Of a stretch of DNA of 64,000 bases, positions 45,189-53,258 are shown piece after piece. Origin of the DNA: an uncultured Blautia sp. (GTDB lineage Bacteria > Bacillota > Clostridia > Lachnospirales > Lachnospiraceae); assembly GCA_900541985.1 (NCBI GenBank), contig UQLX01000013.1, positions 1 through 64,000 of the forward strand. The letters run 5' to 3'. A model generated the notes under the pieces. The model worked only from the letters and a program-made list of their open reading frames with translations. It searched no databases and had not been told where the DNA came from. The position numbers were made by a program, and so were the translations under genes. Each line of letters starts with the position of its first letter. Position 1 is the first letter of the stretch.

Positions 45189-45737
45189 TTATAAAATAGA
45201 ATCGATCATGCGTCTGTCCGGATGAGCGATCACAGAAGAATCCAGATACATGCCCTTTTCGGCAACATGCTCTTTCGCCTTCTGGATGGATGCTTCCACA
45301 GCGGAAACCTCTCCGGTGATCAGCATAAAGGATTTGCCGCACATTCCTTTTGCAATGCGCAGCTCGATCACATCTACGATAGCTGTTTTTGCAGCCTGAT
45401 CTGCAGCCTCGATGATAGATGCCGCATCGTAAGTCTCTAAAATACCCAGTGCACTGATATCCTCGATCACAGTAGTCCCGTACATTGCCGGGAACAGAGA
45501 TTCGTGAGGATTTCCCAGTACAAAACTGTCAATACATTTGTCCTCGTAAGTTGTAACCGCTGTGTCAACAGCCGCCTTTACCGCACTGAGATCACCAGTG
45601 ATAATTGCAATATATTTGCCCGGACATACGGTCTGCGCCTCAACGATTTCTACGTCAGAGGTTTTTACCATGGCATCTGCTGCTGTGATGCCTGTGGCAG
45701 TTGTTTTAAATTCAATCATTCCGATTGCTTTACTCAT
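45189..45737 (-). CDS. pduT: Trimeric shell protein with Fe-S cluster site
   Basis: A 182-residue protein with two tandem BMC domains. Cys38 in TVCPGKYI sits exactly where PduT of enteric bacteria places the [4Fe-4S]-binding cysteine at the trimer pore. Thought to pass electrons through the shell with PduS, encoded just upstream. I start at the ATG preceded by AAAGGACG. The only tandem-domain shell protein here; no PduB homologue is present. Confidence 0.93.
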   Translation of the reverse strand: MSKAIGMIEFKTTATGITAADAMVKTSDVEIVEAQTVCPGKYIAIITGDLSAVKAAVDTAVTTYEDKCIDSFVLGNPHESLFPAMYGTTVIEDISALGILETYDAASIIEAADQAAKTAIVDVIELRIAKGMCGKSFMLITGEVSAVEASIQKAKEHVAEKGMYLDSSVIAHPDRRMIDSIL

Positions 45738-45753
45738 TTTCTGCACGTCCTTT

Positions 45754-47082
45754 CTACTTTGCTGCAATTATGATGTAGCGGTCTGTTACTTCAGTTACTT
45801 TACCACAGATACTTGCGTGGATGCCAACGCTTAATCCGTCGGCAGGTTTGGCAATCATCTGTCCTCTTGTTACTTCATCGCCTGTTTTCACAATTGCCTG
45901 TGCCGGAGCACCAATATGCTGACTCAGAAGGATCTTAACCTTCGGAATAGATACCAGAGTTTCATCCAGCGGTGCATCCTTATCGTATTTTGTAAGACCA
46001 AGGCGGGCCATCAGGCGCTCCTCCGGAACCTTACGATACTCTCTGGAAGGCTGTACCGGTACCGGCTCTACTCCCTGTGCCGATCTGACTCCTGCTTTAC
46101 GGAGTCCGTTTTTCATATCCAGAAGAAGTGTTCTGGGTGCCAGACTCTGTGGGCATGCATACATTTCACATACGCCGCAGGAACAGCAGAAATGAGAATC
46201 CAGATACGGATTCAGGTCTCTGAAATCACCATTGGCTGCCGCTCTCATGAAACGGGCCGGGTCAATGGGATGTCCCAGATTATTTCTCGGGCAGAGATCC
46301 GTACAGGAATTACACTGACAGCAGATAGATGCTGCCCTTTTTAAATCTATGGAAGAAGTTCTCTGCTTCTTCATTACAATGCAATGATCCTTCGGAAGGA
46401 CCAGGATTGCATTTGTTGTCTTTGTTACAGGATCGGAACCGCTGCCGATACGGCCCATCATTGGTCCGCCGACAAAATATACGGCATCCTTTGTGGTAAT
46501 TTCGCCTGCCTGTTCCACCACCTGATCCAGTGTACATCCAATCGGTACACGAACGGTTACCGGCTTGCTTACTTCCGCAACAACAGATACGTATTTATCT
46601 GTGACAGGCATCTGTTTTTCCAGGGCACGATATACATTATAGATAGTCTCTACGTTGAACACGATGACTCCCTGCTCGATGGGAAGTCCGCCTGGTCTTA
46701 CCACACGTCCGGTAGCTTCATAGATCAGCACAACCTCATCACCCATAGGATAAACCTCATCAAGAAGATGGATCTTTACCTTTGGGAATTCCTCAATATG
46801 CTGCTGAAGTGCTTTGATTGTCTGCACATAAGATTTTTTGATTCCGATGATGGCATCCTGAGCACCAACAGTCTCTGCAACAAGGCTGAAGGTTTTCATG
46901 ATCTCATATGCATGCTTTTCCAGTAACTGTCTGTGTAACTTCAGTAATGGTTCGCACTCTGCACAGTTCATGAGAATGGTGTCCGCTTTGTCTGTCAGCT
47001 TTGCATAGGTAGGAAATCCGGCGCCGCCGGCACCTGCCACACCATTGTCCTGCATTATTTTCTGTAATTCTTTGATTTCCAT
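45754..47082 (-). CDS. pduS: Cobalamin reductase/electron-transfer flavoprotein (RnfC-like)
   Basis: A 442-residue RnfC-like protein. Seen: GAGGAGFPTYAKL N-terminus with NADH/FMN-type region, two ferredoxin-type clusters (CCQCNSCTDLCPRN and CCSCGVCEMYACP), C-terminal SLBB/barrel-sandwich region. In Pdu systems it reduces cob(II)alamin for PduO and pairs with PduT. Starts at the ATG behind TTGGAGT, 4 bp after the vertex-protein stop. Confidence 0.95.
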   Translation of the reverse strand: MEIKELQKIMQDNGVAGAGGAGFPTYAKLTDKADTILMNCAECEPLLKLHRQLLEKHAYEIMKTFSLVAETVGAQDAIIGIKKSYVQTIKALQQHIEEFPKVKIHLLDEVYPMGDEVVLIYEATGRVVRPGGLPIEQGVIVFNVETIYNVYRALEKQMPVTDKYVSVVAEVSKPVTVRVPIGCTLDQVVEQAGEITTKDAVYFVGGPMMGRIGSGSDPVTKTTNAILVLPKDHCIVMKKQRTSSIDLKRAASICCQCNSCTDLCPRNNLGHPIDPARFMRAAANGDFRDLNPYLDSHFCCSCGVCEMYACPQSLAPRTLLLDMKNGLRKAGVRSAQGVEPVPVQPSREYRKVPEERLMARLGLTKYDKDAPLDETLVSIPKVKILLSQHIGAPAQAIVKTGDEVTRGQMIAKPADGLSVGIHASICGKVTEVTDRYIIIAAK

Positions 47083-47086
47083 GGCG

Positions 47087-47353
47087 TTACTCCAATCCTG
47101 CACCGTCATCGATGATACCGACTATCGCCGCATCAATAGGTGCTGTTTCTTCGCCGCAGCCGATTCTTGCTGCGCTTCCCTGTGCCACCAATACATACTC
47201 CCCGATCCCTGCTCCGATAATGTCGATCGCAACGATCTGGCTGAGGTCTGATTTCATATGATGCACCGGCTCTACAATCATAAATTTCTGTCCGATCAAT
47301 TTGTCACTTTTCCGCGTGGAAACCACGCTTCCAACTACTTTGCCTACAATCAT
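47087..47353 (-). CDS. pduN: BMC vertex protein (EutN/CcmL family)
   Basis: An 88-residue pentameric shell-vertex protein: MIVGKVVGSVVSTRKSDKLIGQKFMIVEP, GAGIGEYVLVAQGSAAR and IDAAIVGIID. The ATG behind GGAGG is used. One vertex gene is enough to close an icosahedral shell. Confidence 0.94.
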   Translation of the reverse strand: MIVGKVVGSVVSTRKSDKLIGQKFMIVEPVHHMKSDLSQIVAIDIIGAGIGEYVLVAQGSAARIGCGEETAPIDAAIVGIIDDGAGLE

Positions 47354-47459
47354 GTGAGCCTCCGCATAAATATTCTTCTTAATCCTCCTATGGGGATGCG
47401 GCCCAATAAATCTCATAAGATCCTGTCATGTGCTGCATCCCCTGATTTTCGGAGGAATA

Positions 47460-48104
47460 TTATTTTATAATGGTAACTGTATTGCCTGTGGCAATCTTTG
47501 CTGCATTTGCCTCATCGGTGTCAATATGCATTTCCAGTGTAAAGCTGTTATCCACGCGGATCTTTACATGATTAAAGATGGTTCCGCGCTCATTGTCCGC
47601 TTTAACAGAAACGATATCTCCATCCTTCACACCTGCAGCCTGTGCATCCTTCGGAGCCATGTGAATATGGCGCATAGCCACAATACATCCCTCTTTCAGA
47701 TAAATGGCGCCCTTCGGTCCTACAATGGCAACAGGGGCACTTCCTTTTACATCTCCGGATTCACGAACCGGTACTTTCATTCCCAGTTTAATGGCATCTG
47801 TTGCTGATACCTCAACCTGGGATGCTTTACGAACCGGTCCAAGGATTCTCACGTTCTCGATTGCACGAAGTTTGAGACCGACAATGGTCACTGTTTCGTT
47901 TGATGCAAACTGACCGCCCATCAGCTCTTTCTTTTTTGTAAGCTGATATCCGGGACCGAATAATGCCTCTACATGCTCCTGTGTCAGATGGATGTGCCTT
48001 GCGGAAACTCCGATGGGAACCATAAAGCCGTCGCTTTTGTCCTCTTTCTGATTAATGGCATCAATGACCATTTTTGTGATCAGTTCAATATTATTCGTTT
48101 CCAA
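47460..48104 (-). CDS. pduL: Phosphate propanoyltransferase
   Basis: A 214-residue PduL-type phosphotransacylase converting propionyl-CoA to propionyl-phosphate and recycling CoA inside the shell. Zinc ligands in SARHIHLTQEH (His37, His39) and MRHIHMAP. The N-terminal helix NNIELITKMVIDAINQK is an encapsulation peptide. Not related to Pta. No propionate kinase gene is in the window; ATP would be made by a kinase encoded elsewhere. Confidence 0.95.
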   Translation of the reverse strand: METNNIELITKMVIDAINQKEDKSDGFMVPIGVSARHIHLTQEHVEALFGPGYQLTKKKELMGGQFASNETVTIVGLKLRAIENVRILGPVRKASQVEVSATDAIKLGMKVPVRESGDVKGSAPVAIVGPKGAIYLKEGCIVAMRHIHMAPKDAQAAGVKDGDIVSVKADNERGTIFNHVKIRVDNSFTLEMHIDTDEANAAKIATGNTVTIIK

Positions 48105-48177
48105 GATACACCTGCTTTCTGTACGAGGTACATTCTTATCTGCCGGGCAAATATGAATGTATCATACGGATACTGAA

Positions 48178-48456
48178 TTATTTAAGAACCGGAAGGATCT
48201 TCTCAACATCTGTATGAGGTCTCGGAATTACATGTGTAGCTACCAGCTCTCCAAGTCTGGATGCTGCTGCGCTTCCGCTCTCTACTGCAGATTTAACTGC
48301 ACCTACATCTCCACGTACCATAACAGTTACAAGACCGGAACCGATTTTCTCTGTTCCAACAAGAGCAACGTTAGCTGCCTTGCACATCTGGTCTGCAGCT
48401 TCGATTGCTGCTGTAAGTCCTCTGGTCTCAACCATTCCTAATGCTTCCTGTGTCAT
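48178..48456 (-). CDS. Hexameric BMC shell protein (PduA/J type), copy 2
   Basis: A 92-residue single BMC domain (GMVETRGLTAAIEAADQMCKAANV, EKIGSGLVTVMVRGDVGAV). More than 90 percent identical to the copy at 48865, differing at a few positions such as QMCKAAN versus AMTKAAE. Probably the major facet protein. Confidence 0.95.
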   Translation of the reverse strand: MTQEALGMVETRGLTAAIEAADQMCKAANVALVGTEKIGSGLVTVMVRGDVGAVKSAVESGSAAASRLGELVATHVIPRPHTDVEKILPVLK

Positions 48457-48506
48457 GATTTTTTCCTCCTTATATGGATAATCCTGATCCGGTGATTCTT
48501 ACCGGA

Positions 48507-48839
48507 TTATTTTTCCGGCTGTTCAGCCGCTTCGTCTGTCTGCTGAGCAGATTTCTTTTTCCATCGGCTTGCGCTGAGCTCCACAAGCTTGACGATCTCC
48601 TCGTGAGGCCGCGCGATCACTGCATAGCTTGCCGGTTTCTTAATTGCCTTGGCTGCCGCTGTTTCAACAGCTTCGGTGACAGCCGACACATCACCCTGTA
48701 CAATAAGAGTTACCAGTCGCCCGCCCAGCTTACGTTCCCAGGACGCCAGCTCAACGTCTGCAGTTTTACACATAATGTCAAGGGCATCCATAGCCGCTAC
48801 GACACCTGTGATTTCGATAAAACCATATGCTTTATTCAC
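48507..48839 (-). CDS. BMC shell protein with charged C-terminal tail (PduK-like)
   Basis: A 110-residue single BMC domain (GFIEITGVVAAMDALDIMCKTADVEL, RLVTLIVQGDVSAV) followed by about 22 Lys/Gln/Glu-rich residues. Placed between the two near-identical hexamer genes. The tail may protrude and contact cytosolic or lumen partners. Confidence 0.9.
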   Translation of the reverse strand: MNKAYGFIEITGVVAAMDALDIMCKTADVELASWERKLGGRLVTLIVQGDVSAVTEAVETAAAKAIKKPASYAVIARPHEEIVKLVELSASRWKKKSAQQTDEAAEQPEK

Positions 48840-48864
48840 GAGCGAACTCCTTTATATTTGATGA

Positions 48865-49140
48865 TCAGATAGTCGGCAGAATTTTTTCTACGTCTGTGTG
48901 AGGTCTCGGGATCACATGTGTAGCTACCAGCTCTCCAAGTCTGGATGCTGCTGCGCTTCCGCTTTCTACTGCTGCTTTTACAGCTCCAACATCTCCGCGA
49001 ACCATAACAGTTACAAGACCGGATCCGATCTTTTCTGTTCCAACAAGAGCAACCTCTGCTGCCTTTGTCATTGCATCTGCTGCCTCGATTGCAGCGGTAA
49101 GTCCTCTTGTCTCAACCATTCCTAATGCTTCCTGTGCCAT
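48865..49140 (-). CDS. Hexameric BMC shell protein (PduA/J type), copy 1
   Basis: A 91-residue single BMC domain, near-duplicate of the gene at 48178. The pore-region sequence EKIGSGL is the same in both. Divergence is concentrated in codon third positions and helix 1, indicating an old tandem duplication kept for dose or mixed hexamers. Confidence 0.95.
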   Translation of the reverse strand: MAQEALGMVETRGLTAAIEAADAMTKAAEVALVGTEKIGSGLVTVMVRGDVGAVKAAVESGSAAASRLGELVATHVIPRPHTDVEKILPTI

Positions 49141-49189
49141 TTTATTTCTCCTCCTGAATCAAGTTTGTTTTATTAGGGATCATGCTTTG

Positions 49190-49504
49190 TCAGCTCTTAT
49201 CAAGCGCGCTGATCTTCAGCATTTTTTCCGTTCCCTCTTCAGGGTTCGGAATAATATAGTGCTGTACCACACCAGTCATCCGGTTCGCTACTTCCATTCC
49301 GGTTTCAACGGCTGCAGTCACATCCGTCACACTTCCGCGGAATTTAATGCATACCAGAAGCGGTACTGGCAGGCTGTCTGCATTGGCAGGCTTATTCTTA
49401 TCGAATACCTCCAGGCGGACATTGGCTGCCTTACAGCCGGCATCTGCCGCTACAAAGGCTGTGGCCAGCCCAAATACTTCCAGAATTCCTACAGCTTCTG
49501 CCAT
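49190..49504 (-). CDS. BMC shell protein with extended loop
   Basis: A 104-residue single BMC domain (GILEVFGLATAFVAADAGCKAANVRLEVFD). A loop of about 13 residues (NKPANADSLPVP) is inserted before the central strand, and the C-terminus reads HYIIPNPEEGTEKML. First shell gene after the enzymes. The altered loop suggests a different pore from the two major hexamers. Confidence 0.9.
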   Translation of the reverse strand: MAEAVGILEVFGLATAFVAADAGCKAANVRLEVFDKNKPANADSLPVPLLVCIKFRGSVTDVTAAVETGMEVANRMTGVVQHYIIPNPEEGTEKMLKISALDKS

Positions 49505-49528
49505 CTTGCTTCTCCTTTATTATCCGGA

Positions 49529-50761
49529 TTATTTATTAACAATCGCAATTTTCAGACCTGTCATTGCAAGGTTTGTCTCAAGCGCTTCATTAATCTCCTC
49601 AAGAGGATATTTATGAGTGATCAGCTCAGACATTGGAAGTCCGATTGCTTTTGCTCTCTTAAGGAAATCAAATGTAGTTGCGTAATCTCTCAGGTTGTAT
49701 ACCCAGGAGCCAACCAGGTTGATCTCTTTGGAGCAAAGGTCGAAATGCGGATTGATCTGTGCATCTCCGCCATTGATGAAGAAGCCAAGTTCGCAAAGAC
49801 CGCCGCCATTACGGATAAATTTGTAGATATTTGCATGTGCTTTCGGGTTTCCTGTGCACTGGAATGCAAAGTCTGCAAGATGTCCGCCCTGTGCTTCCTC
49901 AACTGCTGCTGCAAGAGCCTCAACTCCCTGATGGTTCATGAAGTTAACTGTTGTGTTTGCACCCATTCTCTTGGCAAATTCCAGACGCTGCTCATTTCCG
50001 TCTACTGCACAGATATTTTCGATACCCATGGTACGGAGAACTGCAATACAGATAAGACCGATCGGTCCGCAGCCCTGAACAACAACTCTGCTGTTGAATT
50101 TCAGGATACCTGTTGTTTTTGCTCTCTCTACCGCATGGATCAGAACCGCACATGGCTCGATCAGAATACGGGAATCCAGATCCAGGTCACTTACATTAAA
50201 GAAAGTAGAACCGAATTTTCCTCCTCTGATAAAGATGTAGTCAGCGAACCATCCATTGAATTTTACATCATCATCCGGAAGAAGTCCATATACATCTGCT
50301 CCGCCTACGTTTTTCTTGTTCAGGTCAAACATTGTGATCTCCGGATCATCCTTGAAGATCATGCAGGTAACAACCTTATCGCCTACCTGAACCGGTTTGC
50401 CGGCTGTATCAACCTTGACGTTTTTACCCATTGCAACGATCTCACCTGTTCCCTCGTGTCCAAGGACTACCGGGATCAGACCAAACGGATCGTTTTTGTA
50501 TTCATGAGCATCTGTTCCGCAGACACCGCATCCTTCTACTTTAACAAGGATGTCGTCGTCTCCCAGTTCCGGAAGCGGATATTCCTGAAGCTCAAAATGT
50601 TTTTTCTCGGTCATCATTGCAACTCTTGCAGTTTTCGGGATTCCGCCGTTTGCTGCCGGAGCCGCCGGAGCAGAAGCTGCTGCCGGAGCAGCTCCTTTTC
50701 CTGTCATGCCGGAAAGAACCTGTTTTACGATTTCTTCAATATTTACATTGTTCATATCCAT
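49529..50761 (-). CDS. Zn-dependent alcohol dehydrogenase with encapsulation peptide
   Basis: A 410-residue medium-chain dehydrogenase. The N-terminal helix NNVNIEEIVKQVLSGM plus an Ala/Pro linker (to about residue 38) is an encapsulation signal. Catalytic core: GCGVCGTDAHEY, GHEGTGEIV, NAD loop QGCGPIGLICIAVL. A second alcohol dehydrogenase for the same shell as PduQ; most likely lactaldehyde to 1,2-propanediol, which would keep lactaldehyde inside (inference). AGGAGG start site. Confidence 0.9.
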   Translation of the reverse strand: MDMNNVNIEEIVKQVLSGMTGKGAAPAAASAPAAPAANGGIPKTARVAMMTEKKHFELQEYPLPELGDDDILVKVEGCGVCGTDAHEYKNDPFGLIPVVLGHEGTGEIVAMGKNVKVDTAGKPVQVGDKVVTCMIFKDDPEITMFDLNKKNVGGADVYGLLPDDDVKFNGWFADYIFIRGGKFGSTFFNVSDLDLDSRILIEPCAVLIHAVERAKTTGILKFNSRVVVQGCGPIGLICIAVLRTMGIENICAVDGNEQRLEFAKRMGANTTVNFMNHQGVEALAAAVEEAQGGHLADFAFQCTGNPKAHANIYKFIRNGGGLCELGFFINGGDAQINPHFDLCSKEINLVGSWVYNLRDYATTFDFLKRAKAIGLPMSELITHKYPLEEINEALETNLAMTGLKIAIVNK

Positions 50762-50778
50762 TGTTCTATTCCTCCTGA

Positions 50779-52167
50779 TTAACGAATGCAAAGGCTGTCA
50801 GACATTACGCAGCGTCTTCTCTTTGTGAATGTGCTTGCGCTTGTAAGACCTTCTCCTGTACGGCTTGCAATGGTAAATGTACAGTAGCCCTCTCCTCCGA
50901 ATCCAAGTGCGGAATAGGACGGACCGTTCTTTACAAGGATCGCAGTGTCGATTGCTTTTGCATATTTAGTGATATTGTCAACGTTCTTGGAGTGGATATG
51001 TGCGGAGTGGCGGTTGCCATGCTCCAGCCATACTGCCTGCTCAACAGCGTCGTCAAAATCTTTTGCTCTTACAACACCAAGGATCGGCATCATAAGCTCT
51101 TCTGCGATCAGCGGATGCTCCTTCGGTCCCTCAAAGGTAATGCAGCGGATATTTGCCGGTACATTTACCCCGATCATGGAAAGAAGTGTTCTTGCATCCC
51201 TTCCTACACATTTACGGTTCAGTCTGCCGCCTGCCAGAACAACCTCTGTCAGTTTGTCCTGTTCTTCCTTGGAAGCCAGATAGCAGTCATTTTCTGTAAC
51301 CATGTAGTGCATCAGCTCATCTACAACAGAAGATACTGCAACGATCTCTTTCTCTGCGATGCAGGGAAGATTGTTGTCAAATGTACATCCGTTTACGATG
51401 TCTCTTGCAGCCTTGCGGATATCAGCAGTCTCATCTACAAGTGCAGGAGGATTTCCTGCTCCTGCTCCGATTCCTCTCTTGCCGGAGGAAAGGACTGCTG
51501 TTACAACACCCGGACCACCTGTTGCAGCGATCAGCGGGATATCTTTATGTTTCATCATAATATCACTTGTTTCCAGAGTAGGTTTCTCTACGGTAACTGC
51601 GATATTATCCGGACCACCCACTTCCAGAGAAGCCTCATTCAGCAGGTTGATCGCATAGATTGAAGTTTTGATTGCAGCCGGATGAGGGTTGAATACAACT
51701 GTATTACCGCCAGCCAGCATACCGATGGTGTTGCAGAGAACTGTTTCACTTGGGTTTGTGCATGGTGTGATCGCACCGATCACTCCGAATGGTCCCATCT
51801 CGATCAGAGTAAGACCTCTGTCTCCGGACCATGCTGTAGTAGTGATATCTTCAGTACCCGGAGTTTTGTCTGCAACAAGATGATGTTTCAGGATCTTGTC
51901 ACCAACATTACCCATTCCGGTCTCTTCCACACCCATACGGGCCAGAACTTCTGCATTTTCTTTGATTTTTTTACGAATGCAGGTAATGATCTTTTCTCTC
52001 TGATCCATGGACATTTTCTTTACGATCAGTTCAGACTTCTTCGCTGCCTCGATCGCATCGTTCATATCCTTAAAAACGCCATGTTTTCCGGCCGGAGCTT
52101 CTGCAATCTGCATTTTTGCCATAACTTCCTGTACAATTTCCTGTACCATATTCTCACTTATTGGCAT
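50779..52167 (-). CDS. pduP: CoA-acylating propionaldehyde dehydrogenase
   Basis: A 462-residue aldehyde dehydrogenase of the PduP/EutE family, making propionyl-CoA from propionaldehyde, CoA and NAD. N-terminal SENMVQEIVQEVMAKMQI is an encapsulation peptide. Catalytic Cys in TFDNNLPCIAEKE; NAD/CoA region VIGAITPCTNPSETVLCN. Second gene of the main compartment operon. Confidence 0.95.
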   Translation of the reverse strand: MPISENMVQEIVQEVMAKMQIAEAPAGKHGVFKDMNDAIEAAKKSELIVKKMSMDQREKIITCIRKKIKENAEVLARMGVEETGMGNVGDKILKHHLVADKTPGTEDITTTAWSGDRGLTLIEMGPFGVIGAITPCTNPSETVLCNTIGMLAGGNTVVFNPHPAAIKTSIYAINLLNEASLEVGGPDNIAVTVEKPTLETSDIMMKHKDIPLIAATGGPGVVTAVLSSGKRGIGAGAGNPPALVDETADIRKAARDIVNGCTFDNNLPCIAEKEIVAVSSVVDELMHYMVTENDCYLASKEEQDKLTEVVLAGGRLNRKCVGRDARTLLSMIGVNVPANIRCITFEGPKEHPLIAEELMMPILGVVRAKDFDDAVEQAVWLEHGNRHSAHIHSKNVDNITKYAKAIDTAILVKNGPSYSALGFGGEGYCTFTIASRTGEGLTSASTFTKRRRCVMSDSLCIR

Positions 52168-52201
52168 GAGATTGACCTCCTTAAATTCGTTCCGTCAAAA
52201 A

Positions 52202-53008
52202 TTATTTCATTCCAAGCTGTGCCATTACCTGTTTTGTGATGTTTGCGATAAGCTCAGCGTCTGCTTCCTGTGCTTCCGGAGCATGTGCTACCATACATCC
52301 GCCGCAGTTGTGGCAGTTAAGGCCGTTTTTGTTCAGGCAGAGATCTGCCGGATGTTTGCCCGGAAGACCCATTTTTCTTCTGATCTCGTACAGTTTTTCG
52401 ATTGTCTCTTTGTCGAATTCCTTCGGTCCGCCAAGAAGTTTGCTCTGATACAGAAGCTGTGCGTAGAACTCAACGGATTCCATTTTCATGTAAGCAGCGT
52501 TCAGGTCTGTAGACCATGTCAGTGCACCGTGGCTCTCAAGAAGAACTGCATCGAAATATGGAAGATATTTCTCAAGTCTGTCCGGAATCTCCATTGTAGA
52601 AGGTGTACCATACTCAGCGATCGGAACGCAGCCAAGTGCGATAACTGCCTCAGGCATGATCGGCTGTGTCAGCGGAATACCTGCAATTGCAAAAGAAGTA
52701 GCATATACAGGATGAGCATGTACAACAGATCCTACATCCGGTCTCTTCTGATATACTCTCATGTGCATTTTGATCTCAGAAGATGGTTTGAATCCCGGAT
52801 TAGCCTGGATCACATTACCTTCTGCGTCTACTTTACAGATATACTCTGGTGTCATGAATCCTTTAGATACACCTGTCGGTGTGCAGAGGAATTCATTGTC
52901 ATTCAGTTTTACGGAAATATTTCCGTCATTTGCTGCTACCATGTTACGGTTGTAGATACGTCTTCCGATGTCACAAATCTGTTTTTTGATTTCAAACTCG
53001 TTTACCAT
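52202..53008 (-). CDS. fucA: Class II L-fuculose-1-phosphate aldolase, shell-targeted
   Basis: A 268-residue zinc aldolase cleaving fuculose (and probably rhamnulose) 1-phosphate to DHAP and L-lactaldehyde. Zinc ligands His97/His99 (VVHAHP) and His160 (LLESHGA), catalytic Glu78. After the core comes a Cys-rich segment (Cys224, 232, 235, 238) and then a C-terminal amphipathic helix (ELIANITKQVMAQLGMK) that looks like an encapsulation peptide. Start at the ATG behind AAGGAGG. First gene of the main compartment operon. Confidence 0.92.
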   Translation of the reverse strand: MVNEFEIKKQICDIGRRIYNRNMVAANDGNISVKLNDNEFLCTPTGVSKGFMTPEYICKVDAEGNVIQANPGFKPSSEIKMHMRVYQKRPDVGSVVHAHPVYATSFAIAGIPLTQPIMPEAVIALGCVPIAEYGTPSTMEIPDRLEKYLPYFDAVLLESHGALTWSTDLNAAYMKMESVEFYAQLLYQSKLLGGPKEFDKETIEKLYEIRRKMGLPGKHPADLCLNKNGLNCHNCGGCMVAHAPEAQEADAELIANITKQVMAQLGMK

Positions 53009-53056
53009 GCTTTTTTCCTCCTTAAGCAATTTGGTTTCTTTTTTATTTATAAGGAG

Positions 53057-53085
53057 ATTCTACTCCTTATTCACAGGATTGTCAA
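53057..53085 (-). promoter_or_regulatory. Main BMC operon promoter
   Basis: Minus strand TTGACA, 17-base spacer, TAGAAT, about 50 bases before fucA. The 90 bases upstream of it repeat ACAACA-type words (AACAACAACAT, AAACAACATGA), candidate regulator sites. Confidence 0.85.
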
Positions 53086-53258
53086 GGGAATCTTGTTGAT
53101 TCATGTTGTTTCTGTCGGTTTTATGTTGTTGTTTTTGTTGTGTTTCTATTTTTTGTCATTTTCTGAAAAAATATACAATTGTATAAACCCTTGTAAATGG
53201 GGGAATTCTGTGTTTTTTCTGTATTTTTAAAAGCCACATTTGTATTGTGCAAAAACAG

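Noticed and set aside
49187..50782. A 531-residue open frame on the plus strand opposite the Zn alcohol dehydrogenase
   Set aside because: Cys/Ser/Phe-rich composition typical of antisense of a real gene, no ribosome site, no domain; the minus-strand frame has full catalytic motifs.
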